Source: Planctomycetota bacterium (GTDB lineage: Bacteria; Planctomycetota; UBA1135; UBA2386). From it: DNA of 10,753 bases. Where the stretch lies: assembly GCA_020425915.1 (NCBI GenBank), contig JAGQQZ010000061.1:1-10753 (forward strand), read 5' to 3'. Shown here piece by piece: positions 1 through 8,100 of this stretch. The stretch's first letter is position 1. Each line of letters starts with the position of its first letter. Under the pieces are notes generated by a model that did not search any database, was not told the origin of the DNA, and saw only the letters and a list, made by a program, of their open reading frames with translations. The translations under genes and the position numbers were made by a program.

Positions 1-1715
1 CGGTCGCCGACCAGGGTTCGATCTTCCGCTACTGCCCGTTGGCCTTCAACGGCGACGCGACGGTGGCCTCCAACACGGCGTCCGTGCCGTTCGGTCAAGG
101 CATCCAGAACCCGCTCAACCCCTACGGTGCTCGTCTGCAGACCGTGTGGCGCGAGATCGACATGAGTCTGTCGCGCGTCGATCCGTTCGACTTCAACCTC
201 GACGTCGAGCAGATGTACTGGGCCCCGGTGACCTCGGCGGCCGTGTTCTTCGACATCTTCGACGAGGTCTCGTTGTTCCTCGGGCACAGCGAGCGTCGTC
301 CGGAGCCGTGCGTGGGTCAGTTCAGCGCGTTGAGCGTCATGGACGAGTCCGGACTGGTCCAGGCGTTCCAGGACAACTACGTCCGCAACAAGCGGCCGAC
401 CGGCAACGGCGGGCAGATCGAATCGCGTCCCGCGCCGCACGCCGCGTACGAGGGCGTCCAGTTCACGATCAACCCGGCCGAGGCGATCCTCGAGCCGAAC
501 GGCATCAACCGCTTCCTGCCGTTGCCGGACTTCCAGCAGCCGTACTTCACCTGGCGTGACGAGACGGTCATGGAGCAAGGTGGCTCGTCGACCTACGGCG
601 ACGACACCACGACTGGCGCGACCTACGAGCCGTACATCCTCTCCCCGTTCCTCGGTGGCGTCTGCAGCCCGCAGCGTCGCGGTGGTGGCGGCTCGATCCA
701 ACTCGCGACGCCGCGTTGGGACAACCGCGAGAACATCCACACGACCAGCGGTGCGACCGACAACTTCACCGATGGTCTGCTCGGATCGGTGGCGCTGCCA
801 CTGCTCGCGGACTTCCAGACGATGTGCGACCAGCCGGATCTGCCGGCGGAGTTCAGGTTCATCGCGAACGGCTTCAACGGTTGGCAGATCTCGCTGACCG
901 TGCAGTCCGGTCCGTTGCCGGCTTTCCGTGCGTTCACCGGCGGCACTCCGAACAACTGCGCGAGCCCGCAGCAGAACCGTTGGGCGCAAGCCTCAGGCCA
1001 GAATGCCGGTGGTGGCATTGGGTCGAACGATTGGCGCGACAACAGCCTCTACTGGACGATGGCCGACTTCCTGAAGCGGCAGACCGTGGCCACGTCGGGC
1101 TTCGTCGAGGTGCTCAACCCGCACCGCATGCCGCCGCGGACCGAGAACGACATCGATCCGCGTCTCGGCCCGTTCTTCGGCGGAGCCATGCCGGCGACCC
1201 GCAAGCCGAACTTCGAGTGGCACTTCGAGCCGCCGCTGGCGACCTTGCCGGCCGGCACCTCGATCGTGCCCGAGTTCCGCGCCGCGAGCCGCACGGTCGA
1301 TCGCCAGATCAGCGGGCAGAACTGGCCGCCGATCAACTGGGGCGGCAACAACGACTTCGCGACCCTGGCCAGCGGTCAGACGAACCCGCACTTCGCGCTG
1401 AACCCGTTCGTCGCGGGTGACGCGCACATCCGCAAGTACGACCGGCGCTCGGTCTTCAGTGGCCCGCGCAACTACTGGTCGTACCTCTACAACGAGCACG
1501 TGTCGGACTACACGCTGACGATCAACGATCTCGCGGACGACACGTTCCTGAACGACTTCGCCGGCAACAGCGCGGGCGACAACTTCCGTTATCGCGACGC
1601 CATCTACTTCAACTGGCGCTTCGTGATGTCCGCGAACACGACGGCGAGTCCGCCGGTCTCACCGTCGGTCGAGTCGTTCGCGATCAGTTACCGGTTCGAG
1701 AGCACGATCGAATGA
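1..1715 (+). CDS. Type A surface protein, 3' part (5' end outside window)
   Basis: Partial gene. The frame is open from the first base (first whole codon at 3) and stops with TGA at 1713-1715. A TTG at 39 is not a convincing start because coding character continues upstream of it, so the true start lies before the window. The visible 570 residues have no recognised enzyme motif. They match the C-terminal part of the gene at 5115-9140: a 61-residue stretch (nt 126-308 against 7515-7697) aligns without gaps with about 30 identities by eye. It includes FNLDVEQMYWAP and LGHSERRP. Further matches are TWRD, ALPLL, ADFLKR and the terminal NWRFVM...SYRF. The protein is rich in Asn, Asp and aromatic residues, with only four Lys in the visible part, as in many exported beta-rich proteins. 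By analogy with its paralogue the missing part probably starts with a lipoprotein signal peptide (inference). It is followed after 86 bp by the next gene in the same direction. Function unknown; an exported structural or binding protein is the best guess. Confidence 0.92.
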   Translation, partial: VADQGSIFRYCPLAFNGDATVASNTASVPFGQGIQNPLNPYGARLQTVWREIDMSLSRVDPFDFNLDVEQMYWAPVTSAAVFFDIFDEVSLFLGHSERRPEPCVGQFSALSVMDESGLVQAFQDNYVRNKRPTGNGGQIESRPAPHAAYEGVQFTINPAEAILEPNGINRFLPLPDFQQPYFTWRDETVMEQGGSSTYGDDTTTGATYEPYILSPFLGGVCSPQRRGGGGSIQLATPRWDNRENIHTTSGATDNFTDGLLGSVALPLLADFQTMCDQPDLPAEFRFIANGFNGWQISLTVQSGPLPAFRAFTGGTPNNCASPQQNRWAQASGQNAGGGIGSNDWRDNSLYWTMADFLKRQTVATSGFVEVLNPHRMPPRTENDIDPRLGPFFGGAMPATRKPNFEWHFEPPLATLPAGTSIVPEFRAASRTVDRQISGQNWPPINWGGNNDFATLASGQTNPHFALNPFVAGDAHIRKYDRRSVFSGPRNYWSYLYNEHVSDYTLTINDLADDTFLNDFAGNSAGDNFRYRDAIYFNWRFVMSANTTASPPVSPSVESFAISYRFESTIE

Positions 1716-1765
1716 TGAACCGTCGAGCTCAAGAGCCCTCCCGAATCCCTGCGTCCGGAGCGGTC

Positions 1766-1783
1766 GGTTGCCGCACGGCGACC
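1766..1783 (+). other. Small hairpin in the leader between genes 1 and 2
   Basis: GGTTGCC (1766-1772) can pair with GGCGACC (1777-1783) around a GCAC tetraloop, with seven pairs of which one is G-U. It ends 18 nt before the chosen ATG at 1802. It could be a weak end signal for gene 1 or a leader structure affecting gene 2. A chance fold is also plausible in DNA this GC-rich, and no T-run follows. The rest of the 1716-1801 gap shows no clear Shine-Dalgarno or promoter. Confidence 0.25.
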
Positions 1784-1801
1784 CCTGCACCCCTCAAGAC
1801 T

Positions 1802-4800
1802 ATGACTGACCTTTCACGCGCTTCGAGTTTCGCGCGCGCGGTGACGACCGCGGTCGGCGCGCTCGCAACGATCGTTCTGTCCGGCTGCTCGGGCGGAGGT
1901 TCGGCGGACTCCCCACCCGGCACGAGCGGTGACTTCCTGGTGTTGCGGACCGAGCCGGCGAACAACGGCCAGCTGTTCCTCAACGAGTCGATCTCGATCG
2001 ACTTCAGCAACCCGGTCGCCCTCGACTCCGCCGACCTGAACACGGTCAACTTCCAGGTGTTCGATCTCAACGACAATCCGTTGACCGAACAGCCTGCGGG
2101 GACCTTCGAGGTCGGCACGTCGCCCGGTGACTCGAACCCCGGTCGTCGACTGGTCTTCGCGCCGCGATTCCCGACGAACGACACGTTCGACAACGGCGGG
2201 TTCCGTCCGGGTCGCAAGTACATCGTCAGCCTGCCTGCCGGCCAGAACGTGACGACGCTGAACGATGCGTCGACTGGCCGCAAGCTCGAGAGGCCTGCAT
2301 CGTTCATCTTCTCGACCGCCGACGGCACGACGCCGTTCGAGTTGTTCCGCGACACCAAGCCCGGTGGTCCGCGCCGCGCGGGCTTCTCGGTCTCCGGGGT
2401 CTCCGGCGGTTTCGCGCCGCTCGGTCTGCTCGGCAATGCGCCGGTCGAGATTCGTCTCGACTTCGACCAGCCGCTGAACCCGTCGACGTTCAACGTGCCG
2501 ACCAACCTGGATCCGGATCCGTCCCAGCGCGTCGGACTGGATCGCGGTCGGATGTACCTCGAGTATGACAACGGTGCGACCACCGGCATCTGGATCCCGG
2601 CGACGGTCGAGATCGAGCGCAACAGCCTCACGGGGGCGACGGTCGTGATGCGGCCGATCGGTGTGATGCCGAACAACGCCACGATCCGCGTCATCGTGCA
2701 GCGCACGGTCGAGGACATGGCGGGTGAGTCGAACATCTCCGACACGGCCTACAACTCCACGTTCGCGACCTTCCGGACGCAGCCCGCGTTCGAGCCGCAG
2801 TACGACGCGCTCGTCGAGCAGTTCGTCGCTGGCGCGAACACGGTCGATCTCGACGCCCCGGTGCTCGAGCCGCTGGCCGAGGTCAAGAGTGGTCGACTCC
2901 GTTCGACGTTCGCGTTCGACGGCCAGGCCTCGACGCTCGACTACGAGCCGAGCGCACGCGAGACCGTCCTCGACACGAACTTCACGCAGGTCGCTCCGGT
3001 CGGCTCCGAGCCGATCAACGTGGCCGGCGGTGTGTTCCGCTTCCGCAACGTGTCGATTCCGGCCGGCAAGACCGTGCGCGGCGTCGGCCCCAACCCGATG
3101 GTCTGGCTCGTCACCGGCGACTTCGAAGTGGCTGGAACGCTGCAGGTCGACGGTGGTGACGGCGCGCGCGTCGACACCCTGAACTCGGCGAATTTCCCGT
3201 CCGCGGGTGGTGTCGGCGTGTGCGGTGGTGGCAACGGGGGCAAGGGCTCGCCGTTCACTGCGCGCCGCAGCGGTCGTGGCGAGGCGGGCTTCGGTCCGGG
3301 CCAGCGTCCGGGCATCGGCGGTCGCGGTGGTCGCTACCACTGCACCGGCGGTGGTGAGACCGGCGGTGGCGGCGGTGGCGGCTCGTTCGCGACCGAGGGC
3401 GACCCCGAGTTCAACGACGGCAACAACAACTACGTCCAGTGGCGTGGCACCGGCGGTCGCAGCAGCAACGCCGGTGGAGCCGGTGGCAACCCGGGTGACC
3501 TCGCGTTCACCGATTCGCGCGACGACAACGACTTCTGGGGCTCCGGCGTCAACATCCACCGCGGCATCCGCATTCAGGGCGAGCTCCTCGCTCCTCAGGG
3601 TGGATCCGGTGGTGGTGGCGGTGGTGACCGCTCGACGAGCTGTGCGATCTCCGGCAGCTTCATCGGCGACGAGAAGGGCGGTGGCGGTGGCGCCGGTGGT
3701 GGCGTCCTGATCATCCAGGCGCTCGGCAAGGTCATCGTCCGCGGCACCGGGACCATCTCGGCCAACGGCGGCAACGGTGGCGGCGGTGAGCAAGCCGGAT
3801 CGAACAACGCCGGCGGCGGCGGCGGCGGCGGCTCCGGCGGTATGGTCGTGATCATGGCGGCCGGCGGCGTCGAGATCGTTCAGCACGGTGGTTCGTACGC
3901 CAACGACAACAACAACTTCGCGATCAGCGCGGACGGCGGTATCGGGCTGCAGGGCGACTTCATCGGCAACCAGATCGATGACAAGTACGCCGGCTACTCC
4001 CCGAACAACCAGATCCGGGCGTCGGGTGGCTTCGGCGGCATGGGGATCGTGCAGATCCTGGTCCCGCCGGGTGAGGACGACGACGGAACCGGTAGCTTCG
4101 TCGACGACAACATCACCTTCACGAACAACGGCTCGCCGGTCGGCACCAACACCAAGATCGAGCTCATCGCCTGGCGCGGTTGGCCCGACGAAGAAGGTGT
4201 TCGCCGGGACGACATCGGCCGCAGCATCGCGACCGACCTCGGCATCGATGACGACGGTGACATCCGTCCGGCGCCGATCCTGTTGCCGCTCCCGTTCGGC
4301 CCGACGTCCCGCGCGCAGTCGCGTTGGATCGACCTCGGCGCCGTCGCACGTGAGCCGGGCAACTCGGGTCCGAACGTGGTCAACGTCGCTCCGCCGCCGC
4401 AACCGGACTTCGAGTTCGACGGCCTGCTGACGTCGGGCGACGACGCCGGCTACGTCGAATGGTCGGGTGGCGTCCAGTCGGTTCCGGAGGTCCTGGCGCC
4501 GGTGGCGTTCTCCGACCTGCGCACCGATCAAGTAGCGGCCGGTCAGTCGGCGTACCGCGTCCGGGTCACCAGCGGTGCCCTCGGCGTGCAGCCGAACAAC
4601 CGGTACGCGCACTACCGCGCCGAGTTCGTCGACGACAACGGCAACCGTCTGACCGACCTCCGCATCCTCGCGCACGAGCGAATCGCGGGCGGCAGTGACA
4701 GCTACGTCTACTTCGAACCCACGGCGGTCTTCCCGGCGGCCGCGACGCGGCTTCGCATCCTCGCGAAGTTCTTCGCGCTCGAGACCGATGGGCAGCAGGG

Positions 4801-5092
4801 CCTCGGCCCGCTCGACGCGGGACGCCCGCGCTCCAACGTTCGTATCGGCTTCGCGTTCCACGCGGATCCGAACGCGAGCGATCCGAGTGAGCGTTTCCCG
4901 GTGACGGGCTTCAGCGCGAACGTCAACGGACCGGGCGGCCTGCTGGAGCAGATGTCCGCGGTCGGCAAGCGCGCCGTGCTCGTCAAGTGGGACATCCTCT
5001 TCGATCAGCGGTTCGGTCAGCCGAGCGCGCCGCTGGTCCCGTCGATGCCCAGTCAGACCCTCGACTACCTCGTTCTGCCCTTCCGATTCTGA
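1802..5092 (+). CDS. Type B lipoprotein: Ig-like domains plus glycine-rich beta-repeat region
   Basis: Predicted 1096-residue exported lipoprotein. The ATG at 1802 is preferred over those at 1712/1715 because it places a normal signal peptide at the N-terminus: Arg at 6 and 12, a hydrophobic core, and lipobox LSGC with Cys29. No clear Shine-Dalgarno precedes it. Residues 45-175 resemble a bacterial Ig-like (SbsA/Big_5-type) domain with FLNESISIDFSNPV and FRPGRKY. A second Ig-like block (VEIRLDFDQPL) follows at about 215-350. Residues 414-454 hold a beta turn (IPAGKTVR...GDFEVAGTL) leading into a Gly-rich region at about 467-720, with up to seven Gly in a row. Within it, Val/Ile-rich strands such as GGGVLIIQALGKVIVRG recur, suggesting stacked beta coils with Gly loops. 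Three Cys lie in the Gly-rich part. The C-terminus ends in VKWDILFD...LVLPFRF, like the ends of genes 1 and 3. The N-terminal half is paralogous to the gene at 9270. Function unknown; surface adhesion or matrix structure is inference. Confidence 0.9.
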   Translation: MTDLSRASSFARAVTTAVGALATIVLSGCSGGGSADSPPGTSGDFLVLRTEPANNGQLFLNESISIDFSNPVALDSADLNTVNFQVFDLNDNPLTEQPAGTFEVGTSPGDSNPGRRLVFAPRFPTNDTFDNGGFRPGRKYIVSLPAGQNVTTLNDASTGRKLERPASFIFSTADGTTPFELFRDTKPGGPRRAGFSVSGVSGGFAPLGLLGNAPVEIRLDFDQPLNPSTFNVPTNLDPDPSQRVGLDRGRMYLEYDNGATTGIWIPATVEIERNSLTGATVVMRPIGVMPNNATIRVIVQRTVEDMAGESNISDTAYNSTFATFRTQPAFEPQYDALVEQFVAGANTVDLDAPVLEPLAEVKSGRLRSTFAFDGQASTLDYEPSARETVLDTNFTQVAPVGSEPINVAGGVFRFRNVSIPAGKTVRGVGPNPMVWLVTGDFEVAGTLQVDGGDGARVDTLNSANFPSAGGVGVCGGGNGGKGSPFTARRSGRGEAGFGPGQRPGIGGRGGRYHCTGGGETGGGGGGGSFATEGDPEFNDGNNNYVQWRGTGGRSSNAGGAGGNPGDLAFTDSRDDNDFWGSGVNIHRGIRIQGELLAPQGGSGGGGGGDRSTSCAISGSFIGDEKGGGGGAGGGVLIIQALGKVIVRGTGTISANGGNGGGGEQAGSNNAGGGGGGGSGGMVVIMAAGGVEIVQHGGSYANDNNNFAISADGGIGLQGDFIGNQIDDKYAGYSPNNQIRASGGFGGMGIVQILVPPGEDDDGTGSFVDDNITFTNNGSPVGTNTKIELIAWRGWPDEEGVRRDDIGRSIATDLGIDDDGDIRPAPILLPLPFGPTSRAQSRWIDLGAVAREPGNSGPNVVNVAPPPQPDFEFDGLLTSGDDAGYVEWSGGVQSVPEVLAPVAFSDLRTDQVAAGQSAYRVRVTSGALGVQPNNRYAHYRAEFVDDNGNRLTDLRILAHERIAGGSDSYVYFEPTAVFPAAATRLRILAKFFALETDGQQGLGPLDAGRPRSNVRIGFAFHADPNASDPSERFPVTGFSANVNGPGGLLEQMSAVGKRAVLVKWDILFDQRFGQPSAPLVPSMPSQTLDYLVLPFRF
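3200..3960 (+). repeat. Glycine-rich repeat region within gene 2
   Basis: In-frame stretch coding for long Gly runs (GGGGGG, GGGGGGGS) separated by short Val/Ile-rich strands. Four related turns can be seen, the first just upstream: FEVAGTLQVDGGDGA (3122-3166), IRIQGELLAPQGGSGG (from 3566), KVIVRGTGTISANGGNGG (from 3728) and VEIVQHGG...ISADGG (from 3869). The pattern is strand, V/I-x-G-x-L/I, then a Gly loop. I know similar Gly-rich beta-repeat proteins from annotated myxobacterial and planctomycete genomes, where they are mostly labelled hypothetical. The GC-rich GGY triplets make this a likely site of in-frame length variation. Confidence 0.85.
3812..3832 (+). repeat. Pure (GGC)7 triplet run
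   Basis: Seven consecutive GGC codons encode seven Gly. Elsewhere in the region the Gly runs mix GGT and GGC; this is the longest uninterrupted identical-codon run I saw. Replication slippage here would add or remove Gly without shifting the frame. Confidence 0.85.
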
Positions 5093-5100
5093 TCGCACCC

Positions 5101-5105
5101 GGAGG
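5101..5105 (+). promoter_or_regulatory. Shine-Dalgarno site of gene 3
   Basis: GGAGG lies nine bases before the ATG at 5115, within the 22-bp gap after the stop of gene 2. It is a textbook ribosome-binding site and fixes the start of gene 3. The neighbouring starts at 1802 and 9270 have no comparable site, so translation may be set differently for this gene. Confidence 0.85.
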
Positions 5106-5114
5106 CTCTGAACC

Positions 5115-8100
5115 ATGAGTTCCCCAATCCATTCGACGCCGCTGCGGATCGCAGCGGCGGCAGCCCTCGTCGGCGCGACCGGGCTCTTCTTCGCCGGCTG
5201 CGATGGCGGCAGTTCGGGCGGTGCGACCGGCGATCAGACCCAGATCGCGCGCCCGACCCTGCTCAACGTCGAGTACGGTCGACTCGTCGACATCTACGCT
5301 TACCGGCGTACCAACCAGGCGAACCCGGACCGTCGGGACTCCCGGTTCCGGTGCCCGGTGTTGATCGAGAAGAACGTGGTCATCGACCCGAACGTCGAGA
5401 CCGAGGAGTTGTTCGACGCGATCGGCGGCGAGCGCCTCGACGCGGACTTCCGATTCCTGCCGTTCGACGCGAGCGTCGGCCACGACGAACTCATGATCCT
5501 GTGGGACGACCAGGACCCTCTCGAGGGCCCGAAGTTCCAAGCCGCGCTGACTCAGGCGAAGTCCCGACTGCGTGAGATTCCGGCGTCGTATCGCGATCAG
5601 AACACCGCGACGCGCCCGATCCCCGTCGTTCCGCGCAACGCGGCGATCAAGTTGAACTTCGATCGGCCGCTCGGACTCACGCTCAACTTCTTCGATGCCA
5701 ATCCCGGCTCGCTGCAGCTGCTCGAGATCGTCAACGATCCGAACGCGGTGTCGGCGCCGCAGGCGTTCGCGCCCGCGCGATATCGCGTGCTGCCGGGCGA
5801 CAAGGCCTTGATCGTCGACACGACGTTGATCGGTGGCGAGGCGCTCGGCCGGAGCAGTTCGACCGGTCTGAGCCCGAGCCCGGATCGACAAACCGCCAAC
5901 TTCCGGATCGCGATCCCGATCGATGGACTCGCTTCGCGCGCGTTCGAGATCGAGCAGGATCCGGTTCCGGAGCTGAATGCGATCGATTCGGTCGGCAACC
6001 GCGCGGTCATTCGAGACTTCCGATCCGGCAACATCACGGACGGTTCGGTCGCGGTTCTCGCGGACACGATCGCCCCGACGATCATCGGCGAGTTCCCGAT
6101 GGGCATCACGGCGGTCGACGCGACCACCAACACGCTGACGCTGAACAAGCGCGGCAACCTGGTTCCGCTTCGCGGCCGCATCCCGTTCGTCGACGGCGCG
6201 ATCATTCCGACGACCGGCCTCCCCGGCGGCCGTACGACGGTTCCGACCGTCAACTCGAGCCTGAACCGTGAACGACTCCAGGCCGGCGACGTCATCAGGC
6301 AGGTCGTCATGTCGCCGACTGGCGAGGCCGTCACCCTGCGAGCGGAGATCATCGAGAACCTCGAGGTCGGTTCGCAGTCCACGAGCGCTCAGTATCCCGC
6401 GCCGGGCCTGACCGAGAGCGGCAGCGACGGTGGCGAACTCGCGGTCGCACGCGTCCGCGTCTCGACCATCGAGGGCTTCGACGGTGCGGGCAACCGCGTC
6501 ACCTTCGTCGGTGACAACGCGAACCCGCTCGGGCTCGATTGCGTGGCGCGTACACGTTACTACGAGTCCCTCGCCTACTCGGGTGAGTACGGCATCGACG
6601 CCAAGGTGTCGGACGCCGATCGCCGAGGGATGTTCATCGTCGTCGATCCGGATCCGAACCAGATCAGCACGCCTGCCGAGGGTGCGATTCGCTTCGTCGA
6701 GCCGCTGTCTTCGATCGGTCTGAAGTTCAGTGAGCCGATGGACCTCGAGGGTCTCGACACGTTGCGCAACTTCGTGTTGGCCAACGAAGAGGTCAACGTC
6801 CAGCAGTTCCTGCCGGTGTTGGACTCGCCGAAGTCGTCGGGTCTCTCGTTGCTCGCGAGTCGCATCGTCGACCAGAACAACGATGGGACGCTGCTGAAGG
6901 TCCTACCGCCGCTCGGCCTCTTCCACGCCAACGGTGGCACGGAGCGATACTGGTTCCATGCGTTGCTCGACGAGGTCCGTGACCTTTCCGGCAACAAGCT
7001 CGACATCTACGACCGCCGTCCGGCGCAGACCGTTCAGGTTCCGATGCGCGACGACGGTGGCGTGACCGATGTCGAAGTCGAAGTGCCGTTCGAGTCGTTC
7101 TCGGTCCAACTCGAGATCGACCCAGCTGCGCTCGCGAATCGGGTCGGTTCGCGCGTCTACCGCTTCGAGGGTGCGGACGAGGACGGTTCGAAGCCGGGCT
7201 CGATCGACCTCTTCGGTCAGTTCCGTCTGATCGACGGCGAACTGCTCGCCGCCGAGACGACGCGTTTCAGCGCGGTCTGCGACAACACGACGATGAGCGT
7301 CATCACGCGGATGGACAAGGGCGAGTGCGCCCTGGACGGAGGGACCGCAGGGTTCCCGATGTACATCCCGCCGCAGTTCCCGGGCACGGGGCCAGGGTTC
7401 CTGTATCAAGTCCCGAGCGTCGTCTACACCCGGACGCAGAACTTCCCGACCGTGTTCCAACCGCCGGGTCCGCCGGTCAACTTCGGTGGCATCGTCGAGC
7501 CGCACGTGCGACGTGGTTCGCGCATGCAGATGACCTACCGCGAGGACGACTTCGGGCTCAGCATGCACGACAAGCAGCAGTTCAACATCGACGTCGAGCA
7601 GCTGCACTGGGCTCCCTGGAACGACGGCGACGTCCTGTTCGACGAATTCGATCGATACTCGATCCTGCTCGGACACTCGGACAAGCGCCCGGATCTGGCG
7701 TTCTTCCTCAACGACGCAGACAACTCGTGTGACCTCGATTGCGGATCGCTGAACAGTGGTCTCAGTCTGACGTTCGACGAGAACGTGTTGAACGGCTCCA
7801 AGATGAAGCGGGTCGTCGACAACGCGAAGTACGTCGTTCAGCCGTCGCTGGCCTTCCGCACGGGCAACACGAAGTTCGTGCCGTACGCTCAGTTCGAGGA
7901 CACCTACACCTGGCGCGATTCGCGCCTCGTGAGCTGGGACATGGAGACCGATTCCGCGATCGGTCTCGGTGGCGTGCTCGACGCGACGCAGGTGCCGCCC
8001 AACGGTGACCGCACCGCATCGGTCTCGTCGCCGTGGACGCCGGACATGCCGAACGATGCGGCGCTGGACCACACCGAGGGCTTCATCCCCGGACCCGGTG

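Noticed and set aside
39..41. TTG as the start codon of gene 1
   Set aside because: The frame is open to the window edge with the same coding character, and the protein would lack a signal peptide, unlike its paralogue.
3200..3960. PE_PGRS, collagen or silk-like protein
   Set aside because: There is no PE domain, no regular Gly-x-y or GGAGGx array, and the Gly runs alternate with Val/Ile strands.
1814..5116. 1100-residue antisense ORF covering all of gene 2
   Set aside because: Its translation is a low-complexity Arg/Asp/Val/Ala mix with no domain-like pattern. The + frame has a lipobox, Ig-like motifs and paralogues. Long antisense ORFs are a by-product of strong GC codon bias.
6870..6893. 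Dockerin module
   Set aside because: Only one loop is present and the paired second loop and helices are not seen; no cohesin in the window.
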